DNA of 64,000 bases from Hofstenia miamia (lineage: Eukaryota > Xenacoelomorpha > Acoela): assembly GCA_004352715.1 (NCBI GenBank), contig SCFE01000053.1, positions 1,508,635-1,572,634 on the forward strand. Reading direction: 5' to 3'. Under the pieces are notes generated by a model. It saw only the letters and a list, made by a program, of their open reading frames with translations, was not told where the DNA came from and ran no database searches. The position numbers and the translations under genes were made by a program. Below are positions 49,026-61,169 of this stretch, in pieces; within the stretch, counting starts at the first letter, position 1; every line of letters starts with the position of its first letter.

Positions 49026-50570
49026 GCTAAGCTCTACCATAAACTCCTACTTAATATTAGAAATCTATTATACTTATCAAAACCCGCCCGAATACCTGCC
49101 AAGTGTAACTGGGATCTTAGAAGAAATAATTTAAATACCATTATCTTTACAATTCAATATAACTTAACGATTCCAGTAGAAACTGCAAAAGTATCAATAA
49201 ACAGTCCAAATATTTTACAAATATGATATTTGCCTGGGGTGTTTTTGTGGATCAAGCATCAACCGTTAAGAAGAGAAGTCGTTTTTCCAAGGCAATCAAC
49301 GTTTTAGCAAAAAAGCAAAATAGCTATTATCAAGAATGTTAAAAACTTAAACTTAATAATTTGAAGAACTTTTCTATATTAAAACTTACTTTGCATTTTA
49401 TTTATAATAAATATTTATAGTTATGAATTTGCTGTCTTGTTACTTAACTACAATGTGTTGCATACCCTGACATAACTGGTCAGATCAGTTAATGTAGTGG
49501 TGAATGTAGTGTAGGGTTTAGCCTGGCACTAGTCCTAGAATCAAAAAGCCAAGTACGGGATATGGCTGGAGCCAACTGTTCCATTTCGCCCAAGACCGGG
49601 ACCAATTTGATTTTAAATTTGATGGTATATTATAGTATTTTTGCTAAGCTAGAATGTGACAAAAATTTTCTCTCCCGTGTCTAGCCAAAAATTTTGAACG
49701 TAATGATGATAAATTATTATTTTCATTGAAAATATTTTTATTAACCAGATTGATGTGTATTTAAGGAAAGGCTGCAAAAAATGACATAAGTTGGATACAT
49801 TTACAAGCTGAAAAAATATAACCTTGGCACACTCTGCAAGGTTCCCATCTGCACAATAAGCCAGTCGATTATCTTAACCCTATTTCCACCAGGAATTCTT
49901 CGAAATTTGTGAGTGACTTCAATGAAAATTTTTTAAACACCTCTAACTCATGAACTAACGAAGATAATAAAATCTAACACGACAATATATAGAATTGTCT
50001 TCTCTTTTTTCTATTTAGATCGACGATCTGGCTCTGTCCCGTCCTAATTTGAATAATTTTACAAAAATCGGATTTCTCATTGAAAAAATTCTTATTTGCA
50101 TGTAATTCAGGCATAAACACATGTTTTAGCACATATCTTCATCATTGTATGAGCGGCTCCACCCCATAGATGCGTAAATGTAAAGGACTTTCAATATTTC
50201 TTAACAGGTTTGTATAAAATCGTTCAAAATACGGACAAATCGGTTTGTTACGTAAAAGTAACACTTGTGAAAATAGAGTTAATATTTGAATTCAATCTTC
50301 TGCTTGATAGTTGTTCTTTACTTAAATGTTTGTAGTAACAAGTTTAACAGGGCTTGTGTAGATGTCGCAATATGTTAAGATGCTATTATGCCAATGTAAA
50401 CAATGCTATTTCAGCTATTCGTTTTTATTGTAAGACATACAACAACTATAAACATCGATGTTCATTATCCATAGTGCTTTGTATGCCCTTATCAGGGGGC
50501 ATAGCGTCAAATTTGAAAACAAGGACACATTTGAGGCAGCCTTTGAAGGTGTAATTAATTTGGCGCAACA
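49026..50570. other. AT-rich non-coding sequence
   Basis: Open frame 50354-50554 (plus) has no domain. The stretch AAGCCAGTCGATT...CTTAA at about 49860 is echoed near 50750 (GAGCCAGTCGATTCCCTTAAG), so a low-copy repeat may link this area with the transposase relic downstream. Confidence 0.45.
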
Positions 50571-50804
50571 TCAGTTCGAACAGTTTCTCAGTCTCAGTCA
50601 ACTACCATCCCAACATCAGTAGTGTATCGGATTATGCATACCCATCGTCAATTTTTGACGCCTACTGATTATGACTAACATGTTCAGTTCGCAGAATGGC
50701 TGCTAAGCAACAATATGGAAAGTCTTCCAAACATCTTTTGTACAATGAGCCAGTCGATTCCCTTAAGAATTGGCCCATCCTATCCTGTGAGATGGGAATT
50801 TTAG
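50571..50804 (+). pseudogene. Second mariner-like transposase relic
   Basis: A plus frame gives TSVRTVSQSQSTTIPTSVVY, then RIMHTHRQFLTPTDYD, a stop (50676), then HVQFAEWLLSNNMESLPNIF. The pattern (T/S)SVR..S...(I)..S.VYRI(M/L)H..R..FL.P.DY..RV.F.EWLL....P.F.. is the segment between the second helix-turn-helix and the first catalytic Asp in DUF4817-type mariner-like transposases. The expected catalytic FTDE motif is not retained. It differs enough from the relic at 16181 that I think they are two families. The evidence is short and comes from memory of the family. Confidence 0.5.
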
Positions 50805-52260
50805 CACACTTAGTCTAAGTACGAAACCAGAAATAGAAATACATGAATGAGGCCTTCAATTGAAAAATTAAACAAGAATGTGATCAGTGCGGGACCGGGA
50901 TAAAAATGTGGGCTCTCACACGTCTCTATTGCAATGTTGATATAGTTCTGCCAGACCATAAACTTTCATTCGATTTTCTAGTCACAGTTCCATGAGGATG
51001 GAATCTGGAATTAACTATCTCAGAATAACTGGAACAGTGAATAATAAACTGGGAAGACAGATTTCAGTAAAACAGTGCTCTTAATTGCAACAACTTCCCA
51101 ATACTCAAATCAGGGGGTTTTCTTGGGATCTAGCGCGCCATATAGATACAAGGTGGTGTTTTCTCTTCCCAAGAAGTACATTCTGAACAAATAAACAATC
51201 TTTGAATTATTTTGCTTCCACTTATTCATTTATGTTCTCGATAATTTCTCAATCACCATTTCCAATTAATTTGACTATAATTATGTCACTAAGTTTAGTA
51301 AGCACGTCTTCATTTCTGCTCTTCAAGCAAAAAAAAATGTTGACGAATCTGCAACATTAATCTCCGGTGTGTTTCTTTTGGGAGTGAACAATGAACCAAG
51401 TGCGCTTTAAATATTGATATTTTATTGAAGCTCCGAATATCAAAATTGTGAAAGACATGGAATGATGAAAAAATAAATTGATAAGGTGATTATTAAAGAG
51501 GGTTCTTGTGCCATCTTCCACAGAACCAGCTTTAGAAGGCAGAACTTACACCAATTAATTTTTGCTTAGCTTAATGTAATAACGAATTCTCGCACGGGGG
51601 AGGGGTGATGAGGATTTCAGAGTTGGAACACAGAAAATCACTGAAAGTGACTGTGGGATAGCAGGATTGCTGGACCATGCTATTAAACTTACTTGTTTGG
51701 TTTTCTTGGATGTCCCATGAGAAACCCGAATTTGGTAGGACAATGAGAGCAGCAAATTTCATGGTACTTGTGTGGACCAGGATTTTTCTTTGGAAAAAAT
51801 TCATTAATAGAAATGCTTTACGTAATTTATGCTTATAATCATTTCACGCGTTGATGAAAATGGTAGGCTCCAGTAAGTTCTGGATTTTTCCTTCAAGAAA
51901 ATTGAATTTTTGGTAATGAAAACAAGACACATAGTAACGGCAACTAAATTGACTATCAAGTATATTATTTGACTTGTTGCTGTTATTTCCTAATGCTTTC
52001 TAATTATTTAGTACTATTTTTTCTTAGAATTTCTGAGCTTACAACATTCTCATACTTTTTGTTTTCTTCAAAGACGTTGTTGCATAATTCAGGCGTAGAG
52101 AAGTTTAATCAGCTGACACATTTACTCATCACACAAACTATTATAAAGTAAATACTTTCTGGTAGTCTAAATGTCTAAGCTTTACGCCAGTTTTAAATTT
52201 AATTTTCTATAAATATAAAATAATTTTTAAATCTGAAAAATCATGATTCCTTCATTCTGT
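50805..52260. other. Non-coding sequence
   Basis: Overlapping minus frames at 51555-51804 and the plus frame at 51969-52151 have no recognised domains. The region is slightly less AT-rich than average around 50880-51180 and 51590-51680 and may include further element remnants. Confidence 0.45.
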
Positions 52261-52265
52261 ACAGA

Positions 52266-52620
52266 CAGTGACGGATTAGCGGAAGAGCCAACCTGGCCCA
52301 TAGCCTACACTCATAGAAAAAATCTCTTGTATTTAAGAAAAAAATATCTTGAAATTTTATGTAATTTTATCAAAGAGAATTTCATCTTGAAATATTACAC
52401 TTTAGTGATGACTCTTTTCAAATAGTACTTTAAAAATTACACCTTAATATCAAGAATATAATTTCTAGTTTAAAATATAAGAGAATATTATATATAGAAA
52501 ATAAAATTTAAAAATTAAGAGATTGGGTTTCTATTTTCATAATAAGAAATTGATTTATTAGAAAAATAAGAGATTTTTTTTAAGAGTGTAGGAGCCCGCA
52601 TTTAATGAGAGGTAGCATAT
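52266..52620 (+). mobile_element. Old CAGTGACGGATT element end split by a MITE
   Basis: The sequence CAGTGACGGATTAGCGGA with AGAGCC and CCTGGCCCATAGCC before the MITE, joined to GGAGCCCGCATT after it, reads like one continuous hAT-type terminus (CAGTGGCGGATT...GGCCC...GGGCCCGC). Removing the MITE and one TA restores continuity. The older element's other end was not found. Confidence 0.45.
52308..52588. mobile_element. 281-bp MITE with TA target duplication
   Basis: The left end CACTCATAGAAAAAATCTCT and the reverse complement of the right end CACTCTTAAAAAAAATCTCT match at 17 of 20 positions. TA flanks both ends (52306-52307 and 52589-52590). The interior is AT-rich without coding capacity. 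This is the structure of a non-autonomous Tc1/mariner-type MITE. Confidence 0.75.
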
Positions 52621-53094
52621 TTATAACAAAGGAGGTTATAATTCATTGTATTTCTAATTGAAACTGATGAAGACATGATTTCATAAATAATAAGCGTCTA
52701 TAACCCTAATTGCCCTCATGTTACCTTAAAGTTACAGCCAACATTGTCCACATTTACTATATTTGGAGATCATTTGACATGTGAACATCTGAGTACATAT
52801 GTTTCCCCGTTTTGATGAAAATAAAATTTTTTCAAAGAAATATTCACTTTTTGTGTAAAAACTTTCAAATTGTTGTCATACCTAATGCTCAAAGAATATG
52901 GCTGTCAAAGGAAGGCCCACGCTAGCAACAATTAAACAGAAATGTCAAGATATTAATTTTTAAGCCTTTGCTATAGCATAGAAACTAAGTATATTTCAAA
53001 TGCATATTCAAGTTTAGAATAGATTTTGTTTTATACCAGAACCCATTACATATTCAGCCTAACTAGGCACTGCGAGTTTACTTTTTTAAAACTT
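52621..53094. other. AT-rich non-coding sequence
   Basis: Nothing supported. Confidence 0.55.
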
Positions 53095-53198
53095 TTTTAA
53101 ATTCGAGTTTGAATTGGGTTGGAACCCTAACTCGAGAGTTCGTGTCGAACTACCATTATATTTACACTATGTTTTTCCTTAGACTAAGCTACATATAT

Positions 53199-53236
<38 letters not shown>

Positions 53237-53357
53237 NNNNNNNNNNNNNNNNNNNNNNNNNNNNNNNNNNNNNNNNNNNNNNNNNNNNNNNNNNNNNNNN
53301 NNNNNNNNNNNNNNNNNNNNNNNNNNNNNNNNNNNNNNNNNNNNNNNNNNNNNNNNN

Positions 53358-53388
<31 letters not shown>

Positions 53389-53460
53389 CTCTGCTATCCT
53401 ATATAAATGTACAAATTATGTACAAAATGTTAAGCAAAATGAGAAAACCAAACTGATGGC
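53095..53460 (+). repeat. Dispersed repeat R2, copy 2, split by a TA microsatellite and gap
   Basis: The left part (TTGGAACCCTAACTCGAGAG, then CTTAGACTAAGCTA) and right part (TATAAATGTACAAATTATG, then GTTAAGCAAAATGAGAAAA) align with successive portions of the copy at 60338-60480. Where that copy has a short TATATAAATTTA, this one has an expanded TA repeat (53192-53236 and 53358-53386) with 121 N (53237-53357). The microsatellite therefore grew inside the repeat. Confidence 0.7.
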
Positions 53461-55579
53461 TCGGACTTTAAAAACAGGTTAAAGTTGAGTGAAGTCTTGG
53501 ACATTACAGTCAAAATTTGAAAGTGCTGTCGAAAAGCAAATGTTGAAGTACAAGGTTACTTAGATAAGCAAACAATTAAAGAGACCCTCAAATATGTGGA
53601 GAGAAATTGAAAAATCATAACAGCACAATAATAGATTATAGTAAAGGGCAATTGAAGAAGCACACGCACAAAAATGAACCAAGTGAAGCATTTAAAAGAA
53701 GAAGCGGAAAATTAATATGCAGCATTAACAATAGAGCAATATGTTAATTGAGATCTTGAGTTCCCATCAGCATTTTCGTGAAATCATTTGCATTGCATTG
53801 TATAAAATTAAATCTAGTATAAATTTCAGAGCAAATACCTCCGCCAAGTACCTGAATTCCTCCGACAGAAATTCACACAGTTGTTTCTTTAACAACACTA
53901 TTCAGAAATCTTCAAATGAGGTTTGTAGCAGTTCATTCTTTGAAGTAAGTCAGTTAATTTTATATCCATATTGCGAAACAATAAGAATATTTAGTATTTT
54001 CATTATCGTATCGCTAGACATCAATGAATAACCATAGAGCTACTAATACATATCTTGAATTGTATTAAGAGAATCTATATACTAGTTTTAGAGAATTCAA
54101 GGCCCTGGAGAGTCCTTGCCTACAATTAAGACGAAGCAAAAGTAATACCTCCTCGTTATTCTCAAACTAACAAAATCTATAATAGTGGATTGAATACATG
54201 TATTTTTGTAATTTTGATACAGATTTCAATAAAAATGTGTTCAGCTATGGTGTAAATGCAAGGTATTGGTTCTTAATATTGCTGTCATATGAGAAGTATT
54301 CGAATAACAAAATATTCTGACGTTTGAAATAAAAAATTCAAGTATATTTCTGAGAATTTCTGTTACAACTTGTGGATTAAATTTTCTCTGACGTTAATAT
54401 ATACTTACCGAAAAAGTACTTGCAATAGCGTTTAGAAATATAGCGCGGCTTCAAAATTCTGAGTTTCGACTACCGATATATTATGCATAACAAAATATAC
54501 ACTGGCATAATGAGTGGGCGTAGACTGTATGCGGTCACATTACACTTAAGTTTACTAATATTATCCAAAAGGAGACTGTGATTCATTGTACTAAATTATT
54601 CGCAAACAAAGTTCCTAAATAACGTTTAAATTTCACATGCAAAAATTCGTTTCAAACTGTTTTTAAAGAGAATGTCCTTCCTGTTCCTAAGGAAGCCATT
54701 CAAAATGTGTTGATATGCTTAGTTCTCAAAATAACTACTAGGTCGCATCCGAACTTTCCAATTTCCTCCATTACATAAGGGGTGCAATATATCAGCATAA
54801 GAAGTTGTATTGAAAACTTTAGTGTTTCCAGAAGATTGCCAAGCGTCTCTAAGTAAAATGTTTGAAATGTAACAAGTCAGAGATTAAATGGTTTTGTGAT
54901 GTACGTATACACTTATCAGATGCTTTGTAAAACAGTTTGCTTAACTTTACACTAATGAACTTAATCTTAATCTATGCAATGTTTTGTTTGCACAGTTTTT
55001 TTCAGGAGATTTAGAAAATAATACTACAAATATGTAAATGCAATTTTTGGGGAATTTTTTTAGTCATAGTTTCGTCGATAGGAGGAGAAAAAACAAAGGG
55101 ATAATTCTCATGCCCATTTTTAGCTACAGTTCCCATTGATTATTTGGGGATTTCAAATTATTTGAAACATTTTTTGTGCTTACGTCGCTTGAAACTTTTG
55201 ATTTGTATCCACCTTGTTTAGTTGTGCATATTTTACGTATTTAGACTTACATCTATAAATATTTTAATGAAAACGGATTTCCAAAAAGTTCTTTATGAAC
55301 TGATAAAGATATTTTACGTCTTTTCCAGTGTGCTGGGGATCCTCTGGTCTGATAGGGATCACCAGCAACCTTGTCAGGTGGGGTGGGATGGAGATGAGAC
55401 CTACGGGACTTATGGGGATTTGTAGAGGTAATACTGTAATTCTGAACTCAATTATAGGATAGTTTTATTCTTTTCAAATGCAAGGAAAATGACGTCAATG
55501 ATCATAGACAATGACATCCACTTCAAACGTCAGACTGTAATTATTGCTATTATTTTTTCAAAATTCTCTAAATTTCGTG

Positions 55580-55581
<2 letters not shown>
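53461..55581. other. AT-rich non-coding sequence
   Basis: The 96-codon plus frame at 53741-54031 has no recognised motif. A GC-rich patch at about 55325-55430 (GGTGGGGTGGGATGGAGATG) stands out but could not be assigned. Confidence 0.5.

Positions 55582-55612
<31 letters not shown>
55582..55612. repeat. (TA)n microsatellite
   Basis: Uninterrupted TA dinucleotides. Confidence 0.95.
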
Positions 55613-55618
<6 letters not shown>

Positions 55619-55866
55619 AATGAAATATAAAATACAATTTTAGAAAAGATTCTGTCGTCGTTTGTTGTTCTAATTTGCTTCAATAAATTTCACCATGGGA
55701 ATTGTCTATGGGATTAAAATAAATATGATTCAAATCCCTATTAGCAAGGTAATAACTTTGCTAAAAAATAATTCTTAAATTATAAGCACGCTAAGAAACA
55801 TCTACATTGGTAGTAATTATCAGTTATACACCTATTTACATTTGACTCATTATAGTTTCCTTTTCA

Positions 55867-56314
55867 NNNNNNNNNNNNNNNNNNNNNNNNNNNNNNNNNN
55901 NNNNNNNNNNNNNNNNNNNNNNNNNNNNNNNNNNNNNNNNNNNNNNNNNNNNNNNNNNNNNNNNNNNNNNNNNNNNNNNNNNNNNNNNNNNNNNNNNNNN
56001 NNNNNNNNNNNNNNNNNNNNNNNNNNNNNNNNNNNNNNNNNNNNNNNNNNNNNNNNNNNNNNNNNNNNNNNNNNNNNNNNNNNNNNNNNNNNNNNNNNNN
56101 NNNNNNNNNNNNNNNNNNNNNNNNNNNNNNNNNNNNNNNNNNNNNNNNNNNNNNNNNNNNNNNNNNNNNNNNNNNNNNNNNNNNNNNNNNNNNNNNNNNN
56201 NNNNNNNNNNNNNNNNNNNNNNNNNNNNNNNNNNNNNNNNNNNNNNNNNNNNNNNNNNNNNNNNNNNNNNNNNNNNNNNNNNNNNNNNNNNNNNNNNNNN
56301 NNNNNNNNNNNNNN
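55867..56314. other. Assembly gap (448 N)
   Basis: Unlike most gaps here it is not flanked by a TA repeat. The flanks are TTTCCTTTTCA and GGAAAAAGGAAG, roughly complementary, so an inverted structure may lie in the missing part. Confidence 1.
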
Positions 56315-56342
56315 GGAAAAAGGAAGTTTTCTTTTAAAATTG

Positions 56343-56375
56343 TACAGTCCTGGTCATAAGAATTGCAACACTCCT
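56343..56375 (+). mobile_element. Possible Tc1-like terminus
   Basis: TACAGTCCTGGTCATAAG has the form of a Tc1-family end (TA then CAGT..TGGTCA.AAG). A matching inverted end was not seen downstream, so the partner may be in the gap. Confidence 0.35.
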
Positions 56376-56572
56376 GTTCACAATAATTTTCTGAAATGAT
56401 TAACACAATATTTTTTATTTTTAACACTAGGCTCAAGTTATTATCTGTTGGTATTAATAGATTATTAAATTTTAAGGAATTTTTAGAATATAAAATTAGA
56501 AATTTAGCAGGTTTAATATCATTACAGAAGTTAGTTAAAATATGCAATCCAACCACATTTTTAGTTAACAAT

Positions 56573-56591
56573 TATATATATATATATATAT
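56573..56591. repeat. (TA)n microsatellite
   Basis: Short TA run. Confidence 0.95.
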
Positions 56592-56788
56592 GTAAGCACA
56601 TTTTGCTAAACTGTATGCCAATTTGAAAACATTATTTAATGTTTTCGACTATTATTTAGTCATCATCAGAAAATATATGTTAATCGAAAATTAATCTAGA
56701 TTTTACAATATTATACGTGAAATAATAATTTTATAAAATATTTTCAATAAAAGAAATATAGTAATCTAATGGTAATTTATCTGTTTAA

Positions 56789-57319
56789 CCCAATAGGCGC
56801 CGGATTAAGGCTAATTAAAAAATTCAGGTTTTTTGTTTATAAACTGACTAATTAGGCTCTAAAAGACATATTTTGAAGATTCTAGATGTTTGTGGATATT
56901 TCTTATAAATAAAAAATACCGTCCCATTTATGGGACGCTGGCGGCATATGATATATTTTTGTCAATAAAACAAAAATTTGAAATAACTAGTTTATTGCAT
57001 TAGTTTTACTAGATTAAACATATATTTAGTAATTGCACTTCCTTTCAAAAAAATCCAAGACTAGAAAAAAAAACTAAGAAAATAACACTCCTTTCAGAAT
57101 TATATATAAATTTATGTCTGAAATGATTGAAAAACGGATTAGTATAGAAGCCAATTATTTCATAAATATAATAAAACATAGGGATCTGGTGTTTTGGATT
57201 GAAAGGTAGGGTTAGTTTCAACAATACTATACTACCAAATAACATTAATTAACAATTTTCAGTGAAATATATCGAATTTTCCAACCATCCCATTAAATGG
57301 GACGCTGGCGGGTAATGGG
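56789..57319. mobile_element. piggyBac-like MITE, 531 bp, TTAA target site
   Basis: TTAA lies at both borders (56785-56788 and 57320-57323), the diagnostic piggyBac target duplication. The ends are CCCAATAGGCGCCGG and, on the minus strand, CCCATTACCCGCCAG (11 of 15 match), close to the CCCTTTGCCCGCCA style of known piggyBac ends. A subterminal module TCCCATT(T)ATGGGACGCTGGCGG occurs twice in direct orientation, at about 56923-56944 and 57287-57311, each with a small palindrome TCCCAT..ATGGGA. A 66-codon minus frame (57045-57245) is too degenerate for me to call transposase. Confidence 0.8.
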
Positions 57320-57323
57320 TTAA

Positions 57324-57684
57324 TAGCATTGATTTTTGTAAGTTTTCCGCTATTTTTTAGAAGTATTTTAAGAATGTTTGAATAGATATTATATATTTGG
57401 GTGAATTGAAATTAGAATATTTACTTTTGGAAATCTCTTGGGCAATTCCTCGCTTTTCTTGAAGTTTATTCTAATCCTAGCTACAGAAAATTTGGAAGTA
57501 TCTGCAATATTCGAAGATTTTTGGATGTCTATATGAGTTAGTTTTGCAAATCATAATATCTTAAAAGTTTCCTTAAGTTAATGTTGCATCTAAACTAGTG
57601 ACCTGTTAATGTTTATGTCGATATTAGATTGTTTGATTAAGACATTTTAACAGTGCAAATTGGTTGGTTGTGAAATTAAAATGA
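57324..57684. other. AT-rich non-coding sequence
   Basis: Nothing supported. Confidence 0.6.
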
Positions 57685-58106
57685 ATATATATATATANNN
57701 NNNNNNNNNNNNNNNNNNNNNNNNNNNNNNNNNNNNNNNNNNNNNNNNNNNNNNNNNNNNNNNNNNNNNNNNNNNNNNNNNNNNNNNNNNNNNNNNNNNN
57801 NNNNNNNNNNNNNNNNNNNNNNNNNNNNNNNNNNNNNNNNNNNNNNNNNNNNNNNNNNNNNNNNNNNNNNNNNNNNNNNNNNNNNNNNNNNNNNNNNNNN
57901 NNNNNNNNNNNNNNNNNNNNNNNNNNNNNNNNNNNNNNNNNNNNNNNNNNNNNNNNNNNNNNNNNNNNNNNNNNNNNNNNNNNNNNNNNNNNNNNNNNNN
58001 NNNNNNNNNNNNNNNNNNNNNNNNNNNNNNNNNNNNNNNNNNNNNNNNNNNNNNNNNNNNNNNNNNNNNNNNNNNNNNNNNNNNNNNNNNNNNNNATATA
58101 TATATA
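57685..58106. repeat. (TA)n microsatellite containing a 398-N gap
   Basis: TA on both sides (57685-57697, 58096-58106) of N at 57698-58095. Confidence 0.95.
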
Positions 58107-58839
58107 AAAAGGGATACAATAATTTTTGTAGGAACAGATGTGGAAGAAAATATTTCGAAATTTAAATTCTAGAAGAAATTCACATTGTAATAAAAAAACC
58201 CTTGTTCGAGATGTAATAATACTTAAATGTCAATTATTCTTTAAAATACATTCAAAGAAGAACCATTCACATACAGTTATCGTGAATTTGAGGCATTTCA
58301 TACAATAAAAAATGCCATTTTACAATATTTTGAGCACATATTCAACATTGAATTTAATTCAAATTCTAATTTACTTCTCTTCACTAACACTGGACAGCAA
58401 ATTTCAGGTTAAAAAAGTGCAAGGCACAAGCGACCTATTTTGGATTTAGAAAACTATCCTGATTTTAATTCTTAGTTATCTAGATTAGGTGTGTTTTCAA
58501 GTTGCATAAATTTTTATTTTATTTTTGGTTATGAATGAAGAACACAGAATTATTAATTTAAACAACATCTGTCCTCAACTCTCTTCTACATAGTATCATC
58601 CTCCTTTTATATTGCAGCAGTAGTCGGCCAACATGCCGGGATTCCATTTTTCTATAACTGTAGACAATTTTTGAAGCTACCATTGTGATGAGCACTCACT
58701 TGCATATAATGTAAGGGCTTTGTATCCCAGTGATGAATGAAGTACGCACTATGCTTCTTTACAAACGATACATGTAAAATTTCATGCGATTGTATTACAA
58801 TAACTTGCACATATCAATATCAAGAAACGCTGAAAGTTC
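58107..58839. other. AT-rich non-coding sequence
   Basis: Nothing supported. Confidence 0.55.
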
Positions 58840-59140
58840 TTTGTTGCTTCCGTTGAGCTCAAACCTTCATGAATACAAGAACATTAGGATGAAGAGAATT
58901 TTCATCTTTTTCAATAATTTTGAAATTTTCAAAGAAAAACTATCAATCTTTTCATCGACTTTAGCCACAACAATACGCTTTAATAGGAACTTTCAACATT
59001 GCATTAAAGCATGTTCCCCAATAGATTTTTCCATGCCTCACGATTTTCAAATTTGCTAATAGGCTTGGAGAGAATTTTTCGGAATTTTGGAAAAATGGTT
59101 TGTAGTTTAAATTGACGATAGGCAGTTTAAATTTAAACAG
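58840..59140 (-). repeat. Dispersed repeat R3, copy 3
   Basis: Inverted relative to the copies at 31.6 and 43.6 kb. On the minus strand it reads CCAAGCCTATTAGCAAATTT, then TTAAAGCGTATTGTTGTGGC, then GATGAAAAGATT, and continues into TTTGAGCTCAACGGAAGC like copy 2. The 91-codon plus frame at 58784-59059 overlaps it and is therefore not taken as a gene. Confidence 0.7.
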
Positions 59141-59991
59141 TTTTTTTATTTGATAAGGGATTGAAGAAATTTGAAAATTTCTGGAAAATCAATTGAAAAA
59201 AGTTAATATTTTATGTACTTTTAAAAAGGGAATAATATTCATCACAAATTTTCACCATAGCAGGAAAGCATACTTACACATAGTTGTCAAAATGATTCCC
59301 AAATTTTCTAATGGGAAAAAATGAGGGAAAATGGTGTCACTTAAAATATACAGCAGGCAGGTTGGATTGTGCTATACTACAAAACGAACAATGTTTGAAT
59401 ATTAACGGACAGGAGTAAACGTCTGCAACTCATGGGTGTACTCGAGGGGGTGCTCAAGGGTCTCAGCCCATCTTGTTAAATTCGATTGGGGACCCGGCCC
59501 TCCTTGTTAAAGTTATATTACGGCGTGGAGCGTTGGATTATATTTATTGAGAAATTAAATTTGTTGAAACTATAAAATAAAAATACAGTGTTCAAATTTT
59601 AAGTCCCCTTGTTAATTATGTAGAAGCACAGCCCTGCTACATCTTAATTAATGCTTAATGTTCTTCAGTGCTGCATGTTGAATTTAATTACAAGTATTTG
59701 TTTTAGCAATCAATCAAAGTTTTCGCTTTCTCTATTAGGATTTTTGTTTCCTATACAGCACACTGTGTTGTGTACATAACAGACAATTGGAAGTCTGTCT
59801 AAGGTTGACTTTGAAATCTTAGTGACTAATAAACCAAAGGTTTACTCTTTTTGTTCAATTGTTTCTATTTGGATATTTAAACCAAATAATTGTAAATTGC
59901 TTATTTGAATCTCCAAAAAGAAGGAACTATATATTTAATACATTAATGGGTACATTGAATTTCTTGGAATTTCCTTATCATGACAATATAC
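59141..59991. other. Non-coding sequence
   Basis: Includes a GC-richer patch at 59400-59520 (GAGGGGGTGCTCAAGGG, GGGGACCCGGCCC) that looks like an element remnant but has no partner here. Confidence 0.45.
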
Positions 59992-60309
59992 CAGAATAGC
60001 CAACGAGCCGAACCGAGTGGTGCTTCAACACTTCATTGGATATACAACAAGCCCAAAACAAGCCTCATTAAGCCAAGCACATTTATATTTCTGTTCGCAA
60101 AATTGATTATGCACATGCACATATTTCTTATGTTTTCATTTAATATAAGCTTCTTATAATCTTATTATAAAATATTCATTAAAGAATATGTAAAAATTTC
60201 TGCTACCGGAATATCTTTAAAAACATTATCGAGTTAAAACAGGCCTCATTGAAAGGTTCTATTTGGTGAGCCAAGCTGAGCTTAAATATTTGGCTCGTTG
60301 ACAAGTCTG
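59992..60309 (-). mobile_element. Dispersed repeat R1, copy C
   Basis: Opposite orientation to copies A and B: the right end GGCTCGTTGACAAGTCTG is intact, while the left end CAGAATAGCCAACGAGCC is decayed. The interior order of motifs is reversed relative to copy B (for example ATTGGATATACAACAAGCCC against GGGCTCGTTTTATATCCAAT). Confidence 0.7.
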
Positions 60310-60337
60310 CTATGCACATATACCGTGTTCGTAGCCT

Positions 60338-60660
60338 TTGTGAGTTGGAATCGAGCTGGAAACCTAACTCGAGAGTTCCAGTCGAGTTACAATTACATTT
60401 TCTCGTTAGACTAATCTATATAAATTTACGACAGAAATACAAAATGATAAGCTAAATGGGAAAAACCATGCCTGATAGTTTACAATTTGAGACAAATAGT
60501 GAAAAGTCGATGGATTCTTCGACATTGCATGCAAGAATTGAAGAATCTAATTCGAATACCCCAAATTTCGAAGTGGGTTTTTGGTTTTCGAAGCGAGTTC
60601 GAGTACCCTACGTAATTTACATATTTTGAACTTGCTCTGTACTCGTTCTTTGCATATTTG
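60338..60660 (+). repeat. Dispersed repeat R2, copy 3
   Basis: Carries AACCTAACTCGAGAGTTCC, TTTTCTCGTTAGACTAA, ACGACAGAAATACAAAATG and GCGAGTTCGAGTAC in the family order. It begins only about 30 bp after R1 copy C. The minus frame at 60480-60677 lies within it and is not a gene. Confidence 0.7.
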
Positions 60661-61169
60661 TACAAACATTTCATCATCTTATGGTGTTTTCATGAAGAAA
60701 TAACTAAGTTTATGCAATCGGTAGAAAATTTTTAAAATTGTGACAAACTTTTAGAGAAAATGTTAATCCGACGTCCTTCACAATTGTTCATTAAGCCAAT
60801 GGCATCAAATCCTTTAAAAATCAGGGGCTGGAAATTCGAAAAAAAATTTTATGTGAGCACATGTAAGAATTGTATATTATTGACCATAAATTTTTTTGTG
60901 ATTCCTTGAAAAAAACTTAACCCCTCTTAGCTCATAAATATATGTACCACAGAATAAGAAGTGTCTTCCTTTCATTTACGTTTTAAAACCACCCTCGATC
61001 ACATTCCCAAATTAAGCCGTGCTTTTGCGCAAATGCTCCAACACAACTACCTTTCACTTTGTGCAGGGCCCACTTCAATGTGCGTGGGAGGTCTATCTGC
61101 CTATATAGAAGCAGTTCAAATTTGGTGTTGTTTCTATGTTTTCAAAATCTTAGAATTACATTAACGTTA
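60661..61169. other. Non-coding sequence
   Basis: The plus frame at 60961-61164 (67 codons) has no recognised domain and adjoins repeat R3. Not supported. Confidence 0.5.

Noticed and set aside
53741-54031. 96-codon frame considered as a small gene
   Set aside because: No recognisable domain, signal or family; single exon in sequence otherwise devoid of genes.
58784-59059. 91-codon frame considered as a gene
   Set aside because: Coincides with an inverted copy of repeat R3 and is not conserved as a frame in other copies.
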